64,000 nucleotides of DNA from positions 124,001 to 188,000 of the forward strand of contig NZ_JACHEG010000009.1 in the NCBI RefSeq assembly GCF_014201355.1. Direction: 5' to 3'. Each line of letters opens with the position of its first letter. Position 1 is the first letter of the stretch. Below are positions 52,436 to 61,169 of the stretch, in pieces. The notes below the pieces were generated by a model that made no database searches, had not been told where the DNA came from, and saw nothing but the letters and a program-made list of their open reading frames with translations. The position numbers and the translations under genes are program-made. The stretch comes from Aliirhizobium wenxiniae. GTDB lineage: Bacteria > Pseudomonadota > Alphaproteobacteria > Rhizobiales > Rhizobiaceae.

Positions 52436-55400
52436 GCGACCTCTCCCATCAACATCTCAAGCTCGGCATCGACCGCATTCCGCCGCGGATGCCAGAGGCC
52501 ACGGTTGAGTACTGAGCGGAACCGCTCGCCCATATAACGAGCGCCTTGCGGGTTCTGTGCCACCAGGAATTCCCGCACGGTCTCGTCACCTAGGTAGGCG
52601 TCATAGGTCGCATCGATAAGCGATTGCGGGATTGCGTGGGTGGTTTCGGCAAAACCGATCAACCGGTCGACGGTCTCGACAAGTTCGGCAGCACCGCGCG
52701 GTCCATGGCGCATCTGCCCGGCGATGAAGCGCGGATTGGTGGCCCGCGCGCGGACAACCCGCGTGACGGCCTCGGAAATCGAGCGTGCTTTCGGTTTTGC
52801 AGGATCGGTTGTGTCGAGCGCGATCACGTCCGCCTTGCCGCCGAGCGCCGCCACCGCTGCAGAAAAACCGCCGATAAAGGCAACATCGGCCGATCCGTCC
52901 AGAAGATCGCGGCCGGGATCGTCGCCGGTATGGACGAGCAGGTCGGCATTGCCGATCCGTCCGGCAAATTCGCCGGGTACGTGGCTTGCCATGCCGTCCG
53001 CGCCGCTGAAGGCGTGGCTGGTGGCGTCGAGATAGATGCGGCCGAGTTCTTCCCGCTCGCCCCAGGATCCGTCGGCAAGCTTTTCCTCGATACCGGAGCC
53101 ATAGGTGCCGGGCGCCGAGCCGAAAATGCGCGGCGGAACCGAGCCGGTTTTCTGTGTCTCTTCAGCAAGCGGATTGTCGCCCGGTGCTTCCTCGCGTGCT
53201 GCAATCGCCCGCATCGCGGCATCCAGTAGGGAGATCAGCGCCGGGAACATGTCGCGAAACAGGCCGGAAATCCTCAGCGTCACATCCACGCGCGGACGGC
53301 CGAGCTGCGCGGGAGGCAAAACCTCGATACCGGTCACACGGCCGGTCGCCATATCCTGAACCGGCCTTGCGCCCATCAGTGCCAGAACCTGCGCCACTTC
53401 CTCGCCGCCGCTTCGCAGCGAGGCGCTGCCCCAGAGATCGAAAACAAGGTTTTTCGGCCAGTCGCCATGATCCTGAAGATAACGGCGCAGAATTTCGTCG
53501 GCGGCACGTTTACCCAGCTCGAAGGCGGTCGGCGTCGGCAGGGTGCGCGGATCGCTGGCAAAGAGATTGCGCCCGGTCGGCATCACATCGCGGCGGCCAC
53601 GTGCCGGTGCACCGGAAGGGCCGGGGCGGATATGCCGGCCATCCAGCGCGTCGAGCAGCGCCTGCTTTTCCGTCCCGGCGCTGGCGATCCGCAGCGGGTC
53701 ATCGTCGCCTTCAGCCACTTCGCCGAAAACATGCTGGCCATCCTTGATCGCAAAGTCCTTGAGATCGCAGAGAAACGCATCGATCCGGGCGAGCGCAGTA
53801 TCCGGGTCGTCGTCACGGGAAACACCGGCATCGGTGGCAATCGTGGTATCGCGGGCCGCATCGACGATCAGTTTTGCCAGCCGGTCGCGACGGCGGCGGT
53901 CCAGGCCATCGGCCTGGGCATATTCGTCGACCAGCAGTTCGAGCTTCTTCTCATCATCCGAAAGACCGGCGCCGGTCAGAACCGGAGGCAGGTGGCCGAT
54001 GGTTACGGCGGAAATCCGCCGTTTGGCGACGGCTGCCTCGCCGGGATTGGAAACGATGAAGGGATAGATGACCGGCAGGCCGCCAGTCACCAGTTCCGGG
54101 AAACAATCCTTCGACAGCGCCACCGTCTTGCCCGGCAGCCATTCGAGCGTGCCATGGGCGCCGACATGCACGATCGCATGGGCGCCAAAGGTATAGCGCA
54201 TCCATTGCCCGAAGGCGATCAGCGCGTGGCGCGGGGGCAGATCAGGGCTGTGGTAATCGGTGCGGCGATCGGCATTGCGACCTCGATCCGGCGCCAGCGC
54301 CACGGTGATATTGCCGAACTGCGCGGCGCGGAAGCGGTAAACACCATCTTCGAGATCCGAGTCGTCTTTCGCATCGCCCCATGCTTCGTCGGCACCGGAT
54401 GCTGCGACGTAGTCGCGAAGCGGCAGGGAGCCAGTCTTCCCGTCGAGACGATCAAGGAGGTCGCGGGGCGTTTCCGGAATATCGTCAACCGAATAACCGG
54501 CGAACGAAAGCTCGCGCAGCATGGCAAGCACGCTTTGCGGCACATCCAGCCCGACTGCGTAACCGGTGCGGCCCGGTGCGCTCGGATAATCCGGCATCAG
54601 AATAACGATTTTTCGCTCCGCGCGGGCCGTCATCTTCATCCGCAGAAAGGCTGCGATCCGCTCCGCCACCTGGTCGACGCGATCAGCTTCAGGGCTGTTG
54701 ACGAGTTCGGCCGAGCCGCTGCCCTGCTTGAAGGAGATCACGCCGGCCAGAATGCGGCCATCGAGTTCAGGCAACACGACATGCATGGCAAGGTCGGCAG
54801 GGTTCAAGCCGCGCCTGCCCTCGGCCCAGCCTTCACGCCTCGTGGTCGCGACAACGATCTGGAAGACCGGGATGCCGGAGCGATCGAAAATCGTCTCGTT
54901 CCTTTCATCCGTGCCGCTGGCAAAGGCAGTGGTCGTCAGGATCGCAGCGGGCCGAAGCTCGGTTATCGCCTGTTCGACAAAGCTTATCGCTTCGGCATCC
55001 TTGAGGCCGCTGACGAAGAGCGGTACGGGGGCGAAACCGCGAGCCTCAAGCGCTTCGAAGAGTGCATCGATCGGTGCGGCATCGTTGGCGAGCAGCATGG
55101 ACCGGTAAAACAGGATCGGCAGGCACGGCGCATCGGGCGAAAATCCGGCCGTCAGATCTTGTCGATCGACGATGCCTATTCCGGGACGATAGAAACCTGC
55201 CTTCGGCATGGCTATTGCAGGCGGAAGCTCAGTCGTATCATTGCTTGCCAGGGCTCCCAATCGCTGCACCAGAAGCCGCATATTGTCCGGTCCGCCCTCG
55301 CGAAAACAGGCCAGGATTCCTGCAAGGTTTGCCTCGGAAACCGTGGAGGCGGCGGCCAGCCGCTCGTCGCGCATGCTGCATTCGCCGGGCAACATGGCGA

Positions 55401-55941
55401 GCGCGATCTTCTTCCGCTTCGCCAGCCGCGACAGTTCCTCGACGCCATAGGCCCAGCGATCATAACCGCCGAGAATGCGCACGAGGATGACTTTTGCATG
55501 GGCTGCGGTCTTTTCCAGCCACAGATCGACGGACATGGGGTGGCGCAGGTCGGAGAGGTTGGTGAGGGCGAGGGATGGGGAATGGTCGTCGCGCCAAACG
55601 TCACCCCCCTCTGCCCTGCCGGGCATCTCCCCCACATGGGGGGAGATCGACTCGCGGTGAGGTTTCGCGCCATTTAAGGGCTGGGAATTTGGTGATGTCG
55701 GTGCGTCTTGCTGATCTCCCCCCTTGTGGGGGAGATGGCCGGCAGGCCAGAGGGGGGCATCAAGACCACCAGCCCCAGCCGTATCCTGCTCGACACGGCC
55801 AACCGCCTCCCAAGCCGCCGCAATCCCGTTCAAATCGCTGCCGGAAAAGGACAAGACCACCACATCGGCCGGTGACTGGTTGAGGTCTACCGGTTCGATC
55901 AGGTCGTCGAGCGACGACGATGTGGTGGCGAGTATGTGCAT
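52432..55941 (-). CDS. cobN: Cobaltochelatase subunit CobN
   Basis: This 1169-residue large subunit of the ATP-dependent cobalt chelatase binds hydrogenobyrinate diamide. HVGAHGTLEWLPGK, DLWGSASLRSGGEE and GDDPGRDLLDGS are typical of CobN/BchH. Residues about 62-113 are encoded by an inverted repeat element (55604-55757) that has no counterpart in the family. CobS and CobT, the AAA partners, are not in this window. A 736-codon frame on the opposite strand is a shadow. Confidence 0.95.
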   Translation of the reverse strand: MHILATTSSSLDDLIEPVDLNQSPADVVVLSFSGSDLNGIAAAWEAVGRVEQDTAGAGGLDAPLWPAGHLPHKGGDQQDAPTSPNSQPLNGAKPHRESISPHVGEMPGRAEGGDVWRDDHSPSLALTNLSDLRHPMSVDLWLEKTAAHAKVILVRILGGYDRWAYGVEELSRLAKRKKIALAMLPGECSMRDERLAAASTVSEANLAGILACFREGGPDNMRLLVQRLGALASNDTTELPPAIAMPKAGFYRPGIGIVDRQDLTAGFSPDAPCLPILFYRSMLLANDAAPIDALFEALEARGFAPVPLFVSGLKDAEAISFVEQAITELRPAAILTTTAFASGTDERNETIFDRSGIPVFQIVVATTRREGWAEGRRGLNPADLAMHVVLPELDGRILAGVISFKQGSGSAELVNSPEADRVDQVAERIAAFLRMKMTARAERKIVILMPDYPSAPGRTGYAVGLDVPQSVLAMLRELSFAGYSVDDIPETPRDLLDRLDGKTGSLPLRDYVAASGADEAWGDAKDDSDLEDGVYRFRAAQFGNITVALAPDRGRNADRRTDYHSPDLPPRHALIAFGQWMRYTFGAHAIVHVGAHGTLEWLPGKTVALSKDCFPELVTGGLPVIYPFIVSNPGEAAVAKRRISAVTIGHLPPVLTGAGLSDDEKKLELLVDEYAQADGLDRRRRDRLAKLIVDAARDTTIATDAGVSRDDDPDTALARIDAFLCDLKDFAIKDGQHVFGEVAEGDDDPLRIASAGTEKQALLDALDGRHIRPGPSGAPARGRRDVMPTGRNLFASDPRTLPTPTAFELGKRAADEILRRYLQDHGDWPKNLVFDLWGSASLRSGGEEVAQVLALMGARPVQDMATGRVTGIEVLPPAQLGRPRVDVTLRISGLFRDMFPALISLLDAAMRAIAAREEAPGDNPLAEETQKTGSVPPRIFGSAPGTYGSGIEEKLADGSWGEREELGRIYLDATSHAFSGADGMASHVPGEFAGRIGNADLLVHTGDDPGRDLLDGSADVAFIGGFSAAVAALGGKADVIALDTTDPAKPKARSISEAVTRVVRARATNPRFIAGQMRHGPRGAAELVETVDRLIGFAETTHAIPQSLIDATYDAYLGDETVREFLVAQNPQGARYMGERFRSVLNRGLWHPRRNAVDAELEMLMGEVA
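55604..55757. repeat. Inverted repeat element inserted in frame in cobN
   Basis: Two 45-base arms, 55604-55648 and 55713-55757, are near-perfect inverted copies (CCCCCCTCTG...GGGGAGATC) separated by 64 bases; each arm has its own inner palindrome (ATCTCCCCC with GGGGGGAGAT). It resembles dispersed rhizobial intergenic elements. The cobN frame runs straight through it. Confidence 0.8.
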
Positions 55942-55959
55942 CCTTTTCCTTTGTCTGTC

Positions 55960-56003
55960 GCAATTCCGGAGGGAAAACCGCCTCGCACTTTTCCCGGAAT
56001 TGC
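55960..56003. repeat. RIME-like palindrome between cobW and cobN
   Basis: GCAATTCCGG (55960-55969) pairs with CCGGAATTGC (55994-56003), with an inner GGGAAAA/TTTTCCC pairing. The minus-strand text CGGGAAAAGTGCGAGGCGGTTTTCCC is like the Rhizobium intergenic mosaic elements. It fills most of the 74-base gap between cobW and cobN and may modulate the downstream message. Confidence 0.65.
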
Positions 56004-56015
56004 TTTGCTCGGCTT

Positions 56016-57065
56016 TTATGCCGCCAGCATCTTCTCGATCGCGGCACGGTCGATGCCCTTTTCGCCGATCACGACGAGGCGGCTCTGGCGGGTTTCGCCG
56101 GGCGCCCAGGCGCGGTCGAAATAGTGGTTCACGCGCGATCCTACAGCCTGAACCTGCAGGCGCATCGGCTTGTTCGCGACCTCGACAAAGCCCTTTATGC
56201 GCAGCACGTTTTCTGCTTCGGCGGTCGCGGAGATACGGGCGGCCAGCGCTTCGGGGTCGGTTACCGCAGCCAGATCGATGACAAAACTGTCGAAATCGTC
56301 GTGGTCGTGGTCCAGTTCGTCGTCATGATGGGTCTTGCGGTTCTCGATATCGTCCTCGACGGCAAGGCCGAGGCCGATCAGAACGCCCGGATCAACCGCG
56401 CCATTGGCAGCCGGCACGATCTTGACCGCACGCGGCAGATGCGCCTGAACGCGGCCCTTGGCGGCTGCAAGCGAAGCCTGGTCGAGAAGGTCGGTCTTGG
56501 TCAGCACGATCATGTCGGCACAGGCGACCTGATCCTCGAACACTTCCTCGACCGGATCGTCATGGTCGATCGAGCTGTCAGTCTGGCGCTGGGCTTCGAG
56601 CGCATCGTGGTCATCGGCAACACGGCCTTCGGCCAGGGCCACGCCGTCGACTACGGCAATAACGCCGTCCACGGTCACGCGCGCCTTGACCGCAGGCCAC
56701 TGAAAAGCCTGCACGAGCGGCTTCGGCAGCGCCAGGCCCGAGGTCTCGATCAGGATATGATCGACGCGCGGCTCGCGGGCAAGAATCTGGTCGATCGCCG
56801 GCACGAAATCGTCTGCCACCGTGCAGCAGATGCAGCCATTGGCCAATTCGATAATGTTGTCGTCCGGGCAGCTCTCGATGCCGCAGCCTTTCAGCACCTC
56901 GCCATCGATGCCGACATCGCCGAATTCGTTGACGATGATCGCCAGCCGCTTGCCGTCCAGCTTTTCGATAAGGTTGCGGATCAGCGTGGTCTTGCCGGCG
57001 CCGAGAAAGCCGGTAACGACGGTGCAGGGAACCTTATCGAACTTAGGGGCAGAGTTTTCGCTCAT
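56016..57065 (-). CDS. cobW: Cobalamin-associated GTPase CobW
   Basis: This 349-residue G3E GTPase has GFLGAGKTT near 19-27, the metal-binding GCICCTV near 73-79, TKTD and a His/Asp-rich loop (HHDDELDHDHDD) suited to holding cobalt. It is thought to deliver cobalt to CobN. The start overlaps the DUF1636 gene by four bases; longer frames were rejected. Confidence 0.94.
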   Translation of the reverse strand: MSENSAPKFDKVPCTVVTGFLGAGKTTLIRNLIEKLDGKRLAIIVNEFGDVGIDGEVLKGCGIESCPDDNIIELANGCICCTVADDFVPAIDQILAREPRVDHILIETSGLALPKPLVQAFQWPAVKARVTVDGVIAVVDGVALAEGRVADDHDALEAQRQTDSSIDHDDPVEEVFEDQVACADMIVLTKTDLLDQASLAAAKGRVQAHLPRAVKIVPAANGAVDPGVLIGLGLAVEDDIENRKTHHDDELDHDHDDFDSFVIDLAAVTDPEALAARISATAEAENVLRIKGFVEVANKPMRLQVQAVGSRVNHYFDRAWAPGETRQSRLVVIGEKGIDRAAIEKMLAA

Positions 57066-57490
57066 GAAGGCATGTCCTCGTGGTGATGAAAGGGTGGGAT
57101 ACGGGCCGTCATGCCCTTGCCGCGCAGGCACATGGGGCGACCGCGAAGGGGCAGGAAGCCGCGCTCGTCTTCGGCCAGCATCATGGCGCCGGTGACGATA
57201 TCGTCGACATTGTCGGTGGAGAGATGGCCAAAAACATAGGACCAGCCGGAGCGGTGGTTGAAGGCCGCACTCGGGCTCTTGTCGCAATTGGCAAGGCAGG
57301 TGACCGGCTTGACGGCGAGCGGCTTGCCCTCGGTAGCCAGTTTCAGCGCTTCGATCAGGCCTATACCGGGGCGGGCCTCGCTGTCCGTCGCCTCGCGGCA
57401 ATTGGTGCAGACAAAGATCGTCACGTCCACGTCGCCGGCATTGCCGGTGGCGGTCGTTCCGGTTTCGTCTTTTCGCGCATCATCTGTCAT
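57062..57490 (-). CDS. DUF1636 metal-binding protein
   Basis: This 142-residue protein has FVCTNCRE (about 26-33), CLANCDKSPS and a Cys in RPMCLRGKG, resembling a thioredoxin-fold [2Fe-2S] protein. DUF1636 genes recur as the first gene behind cobalamin riboswitches next to cobW, so a role in cobalt handling or ring synthesis is inferred. The function is not established. It is the first gene of the long minus-strand cob operon. Confidence 0.85.
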   Translation of the reverse strand: MTDDARKDETGTTATGNAGDVDVTIFVCTNCREATDSEARPGIGLIEALKLATEGKPLAVKPVTCLANCDKSPSAAFNHRSGWSYVFGHLSTDNVDDIVTGAMMLAEDERGFLPLRGRPMCLRGKGMTARIPPFHHHEDMPS

Positions 57491-57610
57491 CAGGCCGCAC
57501 TACCGCCGGGTTACTCAAGTCGGGGTGCGGAACAGGAAGGCCAGGCCATCCTGCAGCGATGATTAAAGCCTTTGCCGGAGCACCCCGCCCGGAAAAGCAT
57601 GATTTCTGTA

Positions 57611-57790
57611 CGGCAGGTCTCCTGGCTCGCGGGTCGTCACCATCCGCCTGCCTTCCCGGTTTCCCAGTGGCGTCTCTGGCTGGATGGCTCGCCGCACACA
57701 GTTGCGGGGGCAGCCGCGGCATTGGACTGATTTTGCAAGTCCGCACCGCATTCTCTCTTAGCCCCTGCCGTTGCCGGCAAGGGACCGTCG
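57611..57790 (-). promoter_or_regulatory. Cobalamin riboswitch of the cobW-cobN operon
   Basis: On the minus strand the conserved elements occur in order: AATGCGGTGCGGAC, GCGGCTGCCCCCGCAACTGT, the B12-box core GCCACTGG (57671-57664) and GCGAGCCAGGAGACCTGCC at the end. It precedes the DUF1636 gene by about 120 bases and should shut off the operon when cobalamin is plentiful. Confidence 0.93.
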
Positions 57791-57798
57791 TGGCGCTC

Positions 57799-57869
57799 AA
57801 GTAAGCGTTCCGCGGTCAAACTGTCAATGTCGCAAAGGCGATTGCCGATGCAACCGAATTGGCTATAGT
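57799..57869. promoter_or_regulatory. Divergent promoters for the two riboswitches
   Basis: Leftward: TTGACA (57827-57822), 17 bases, TTACTT (57804-57799). Rightward: TTGCCG (57842-57847), 16 bases, TATAGT (57864-57869). Each would start transcription just ahead of its riboswitch. Confidence 0.55.
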
Positions 57870-57875
57870 GGACCT

Positions 57876-58074
57876 GTCTTTGGTACCCGGAAGGGTTACT
57901 CAAGGGAATGCGGTGCGACGATCCTTCGTCAAACCCGCGGCTGCCCCCGCAACTGTAAGCGGAAAGCCTTTACCCAAAACGGCCATCCGGCCGTCAAGCC
58001 ACTGGAGCAATCCTTTTCGGATTGATCTGGGAAGGCGGGTGAAGGCGCCCGATCCGCGAGCCAGGAGACCTGCC
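57876..58074 (+). promoter_or_regulatory. Cobalamin riboswitch of cbtBA-cobOQ
   Basis: In order: AAGGGAATGCGGTGCGAC, CGCGGCTGCCCCCGCAACTGT, GCCACTGG (57998-58005), and GCGAGCCAGGAGACCTGCC. The following 56 bases lead to cbtB. It should repress cobalt uptake and late steps when cobalamin is present. Confidence 0.93.
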
Positions 58075-58130
58075 AGAGAGATTTGGAAATCTAGAACAGC
58101 CCTCGGGTGGAGGGCAGAAAGACGCAATCC

Positions 58131-58307
58131 ATGATTACGAATTCTGCTGCAGGTGCAGTCAGCGTTTCCGCATCAAAAATCATTCCTCTGAGCATGTCGG
58201 CCCTTCTCGGCCTGTTCATGGTCGGTTTCGTCGGCTTCTCGCATCTGGAAGTCGTGCATAACGCCGCCCACGATACGCGCCATTCGCTGGCCTTCCCCTG
58301 CCACTAA
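58131..58307 (+). CDS. cbtB: Cobalt transporter subunit CbtB
   Basis: This 58-residue protein has one membrane segment (about 21-40) and the CbtB ending HNAAHDTRHSLAFPCH, whose histidines are thought to bind cobalt. It lies behind the riboswitch and 13 bases ahead of cbtA. Frames starting at 58107 add no useful residues. Confidence 0.9.
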   Translation: MITNSAAGAVSVSASKIIPLSMSALLGLFMVGFVGFSHLEVVHNAAHDTRHSLAFPCH

Positions 58308-58320
58308 GAGGAATTTCAAA

Positions 58321-59097
58321 ATGTCGTTGTTTCGTAACATCGTCCTTGCGGCGGTGGTCGCCGGGCTATTGTCCGGCCTGCTGATGACCGTGATGCAGAG
58401 CTTTTCCACGGTGCCGCTGATCCTGCAGGCGGAAACTTTTGAAAATGCCGGCGGCGAAGAGGCCGGACACAGCCATTCGCATGACGCAGCGCCGCCTGTT
58501 GCCGGTACCGCCCAACCAGCTGCCGCCGATCACCATCACGACGAGGAAGCCTGGGCGCCTGCCGATGGTTTCGAGCGTTTCATCTATACCGCTTCGGCCG
58601 ATGTGCTCGCCGCCATCGGCTTTGCGCTCGTCGCGATCGCGCTGGCCGAAGCGCTCGGCGGTTTTGGCGGCTGGCGGGGTGGTTTGATGTTCGGCATTGC
58701 CGGCTTCCTCACCGTCAGCCTTGCGCCGGGTCTCGGCCTGCCACCGGAACTTCCGGGCATGCCTGCCGCCGAACTCGGTCCGCGTCAGCTCTGGTGGGTC
58801 TCGACCGCCATCTGCACCGCTGCAGGTATCGGCCTTCTCGCCTATACCCGCTCGGCCCTGCTGGCGGCTCTGGCGATCGTGCTTCTGGTCGCTCCGCATC
58901 TTGTCGGTGCGCCGCTGCCGCCAAGCCATGAAACGGCTGTGCCGGCCGAGCTTTATGCCCGTTTCGTCAATGCCGTTTATGCCACTAATCTGATCTTCTG
59001 GGCGGTTCTCGGTGTTGCCGCCGCCGTGCTAAGGCAGGCATTTCGCAGCGGAGAACATGTGTCTCTCAAAACCGAAAGGGAGCTTGCAGCGCGTTGA
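58321..59097 (+). CDS. cbtA: Cobalt transporter subunit CbtA
   Basis: This 258-residue membrane protein has about six hydrophobic segments. A His-rich loop (HSHSHD near 52, DHHHDE near 70) follows the first. SLFRNIVLAAVVAGLLSGLL is the usual opening. CbtAB is a predicted cobalt importer seen mainly behind cobalamin riboswitches. The stop overlaps cobO by four bases. Confidence 0.91.
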   Translation: MSLFRNIVLAAVVAGLLSGLLMTVMQSFSTVPLILQAETFENAGGEEAGHSHSHDAAPPVAGTAQPAAADHHHDEEAWAPADGFERFIYTASADVLAAIGFALVAIALAEALGGFGGWRGGLMFGIAGFLTVSLAPGLGLPPELPGMPAAELGPRQLWWVSTAICTAAGIGLLAYTRSALLAALAIVLLVAPHLVGAPLPPSHETAVPAELYARFVNAVYATNLIFWAVLGVAAAVLRQAFRSGEHVSLKTERELAAR

Positions 59098-59708
59098 AGA
59101 CTGTAGACGAAACCACCGAGGAGCGCCATCGCGCCAAGATGGCGAACCGCAAGGCGGTTCAGGATGCCGAAGTCGCAGAGAAGACCCTGGAAAAGGGTCT
59201 TCTCATCGTCCATACCGGCCCCGGCAAGGGCAAGTCGACGGCGGCCTTCGGGCTGGCGCTGCGCATGCTCGGCAATAATCGCCGTGTTGGTATCGTGCAG
59301 TTCATCAAGGGTGCGTGGTCGACCGGCGAACAGCCGGCACTTGCCGTGTTCGGTGATCGTGTCGTCTGGCATACGATGGGCGAGGGGTTCACCTGGGAAA
59401 CCCAGGACCTGAAGCGCGATATCGCGGCTGCGGAAAGGGCCTGGGAGAAAGCGCTCGAACTGATGGCCGACGAAACCATCGGGCTGGTCATCCTCGATGA
59501 GTTGAACATTGCCTTGCGCTACGATTATCTCGATCTTGAAAAGATCGTTGCCGCATTCCAGGCCCGACGCCCCGACCTGCATGTTGTCGTTACCGGCCGC
59601 AACGCGAAACCGGCCTTGATCGAGGCGGCGGATCTGGTGACGGAAATGTCTCTGGTCAAGCATCACTTCAAGGCGGGCGTCAAAGCCCAGGCCGGCATCG
59701 AGTTCTAA
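59094..59708 (+). CDS. cobO: Cob(I)yrinic acid a,c-diamide adenosyltransferase
   Basis: This 204-residue enzyme attaches the adenosyl group. The P-loop is HTGPGKGKST near 40-49. The TTG at 59094 is preferred over the ATG at 59139, because the family has the extra N-terminal helix (EERHRAKMANRKAVQD). It overlaps cbtA and ends three bases before cobQ. Confidence 0.92.
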   Translation: MKTVDETTEERHRAKMANRKAVQDAEVAEKTLEKGLLIVHTGPGKGKSTAAFGLALRMLGNNRRVGIVQFIKGAWSTGEQPALAVFGDRVVWHTMGEGFTWETQDLKRDIAAAERAWEKALELMADETIGLVILDELNIALRYDYLDLEKIVAAFQARRPDLHVVVTGRNAKPALIEAADLVTEMSLVKHHFKAGVKAQAGIEF

Positions 59709-59711
59709 ATC

Positions 59712-61169
59712 ATGGTCGCTCGCTCGCTGATGTTCCAGGGAACGGGCTCCGACGTGGGCAAGTCGCTGGTCGTGGCCGGTCTTGCCCGCGCCTTTACCTT
59801 GCGTGGCCTGAGCGTCATGCCGTTCAAGCCGCAGAACATGTCGAACAACGCCGCCGTCACCGCCGATGGCGGCGAGATCGGTCGGGCACAGGCGCTGCAG
59901 GCGCGGGCGGCCGGCGTGCCGCTCAGCGTTCACATGAACCCGGTCCTCTTAAAACCGCAGAGCGAGATCGGCTCCCAGGTCGTGGTGCAGGGGCGGGTCG
60001 AAGGCAATGCCAAGGCCTCCGAATACCAGCATCTCAAGCCACGACTGCTTTCCCGCGTGCTCGAAAGCTTCGAGATCCTGCGCGCCAAGGCCGATCTGGT
60101 TCTGGTCGAGGGTGCCGGCAGTGCCTCTGAAATCAACCTGCGCCAGAACGATATTGCCAATATGGGTTTTGCCCGCGCCGCCGATGTGCCGGTTATCCTG
60201 ATCGGCGATATCGATCGCGGCGGCGTCATCGCCAGTCTTGCCGGCACGAAGCTGGTCATCGACGCCGATGATGCGGCGATGATCCGCGGCTTCATCGTCA
60301 ATCGGTTCCGCGGTGATCCGGCGCTGTTTGCCGAAGGCATGGATCTGATCGGCCGCTTCACCGGTTGGCAGTCGATCGGGCTTCTGCCGCATTTTGCCGA
60401 TGCCGCACTTTTGCCCGCCGAAGATGCGCTGGGCCTTTCCCAGTCCTTTGCCCGCAAGCCGGGCGCGAAAATCCGCATCGCGGTGCCGATCCTGCCGCAT
60501 ATTTCCAATTTCGACGATCTCGATCCGCTGGAAGCCGAGCCGGATGTGGAACTGATCCGCGTCCACCGCGGCCAGCCCATTCCCGGCGATTGCGATCTCG
60601 TGCTGCTGGTCGGCTCCAAGGCCACGATTTCGGATCTTGCGGCGCTGCGCGAAGCCGGGTTCGATGTCGATATCGCTGCCCATTATCGCCGCGGCGGGCG
60701 GGTTCTCGGTCTCTGCGGCGGGTATCAGATGCTTGGCAAGCGGCTTTCCGATCCGGAAGGGACGGAAGGACCGCCCGGCTCTGTCGATGGCCTCGGCCTG
60801 CTCGATGTGGAAACGGTTCTTTCCGGCGCCAAGCGGCTTGAAGCCGTTTCGGGTACCAGTTTCGACGGCATTTCCTTCGCCGGCTATGAAATGCATATCG
60901 GCCGCACGTCCGGCGCGGATTGCGCCCGACCGTTCTCGATGATCGGCGGCCACGCGGAAGGGGCCTCCTCCGCGGATGGCCGGGTCATCGGCACCTATGT
61001 GCACGGGCTGTTTTCCGACGACAGGCAACGTTCCGCCTGGCTCACCCGTCTTGGCGGCTCGTCCTCAGGCCTCGATTACGAGGCGAATGTCGATGCCATT
61101 CTCGATCGTCTGGCCGCCCATATGGAGCGGCATCTCGATCTGACAGGGTTGCTCAGACTTGCCACATGA
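59712..61169 (+). CDS. cobQ: Cobyric acid synthase
   Basis: This 485-residue enzyme amidates side chains b, d, e and g. GTGSDVGKSLVV is at the N-terminus; the amidotransferase Cys is in GLCGGYQMLG and the His in GTYVHGLF. It converges on cobD with a 17-base overlap. Confidence 0.95.
   Translation: MVARSLMFQGTGSDVGKSLVVAGLARAFTLRGLSVMPFKPQNMSNNAAVTADGGEIGRAQALQARAAGVPLSVHMNPVLLKPQSEIGSQVVVQGRVEGNAKASEYQHLKPRLLSRVLESFEILRAKADLVLVEGAGSASEINLRQNDIANMGFARAADVPVILIGDIDRGGVIASLAGTKLVIDADDAAMIRGFIVNRFRGDPALFAEGMDLIGRFTGWQSIGLLPHFADAALLPAEDALGLSQSFARKPGAKIRIAVPILPHISNFDDLDPLEAEPDVELIRVHRGQPIPGDCDLVLLVGSKATISDLAALREAGFDVDIAAHYRRGGRVLGLCGGYQMLGKRLSDPEGTEGPPGSVDGLGLLDVETVLSGAKRLEAVSGTSFDGISFAGYEMHIGRTSGADCARPFSMIGGHAEGASSADGRVIGTYVHGLFSDDRQRSAWLTRLGGSSSGLDYEANVDAILDRLAAHMERHLDLTGLLRLAT

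Noticed and set aside
53467..55677. 736-codon open frame on the plus strand opposite cobN
   Set aside because: CobN is unmistakable on the other strand; the frame is a GC-rich codon shadow.
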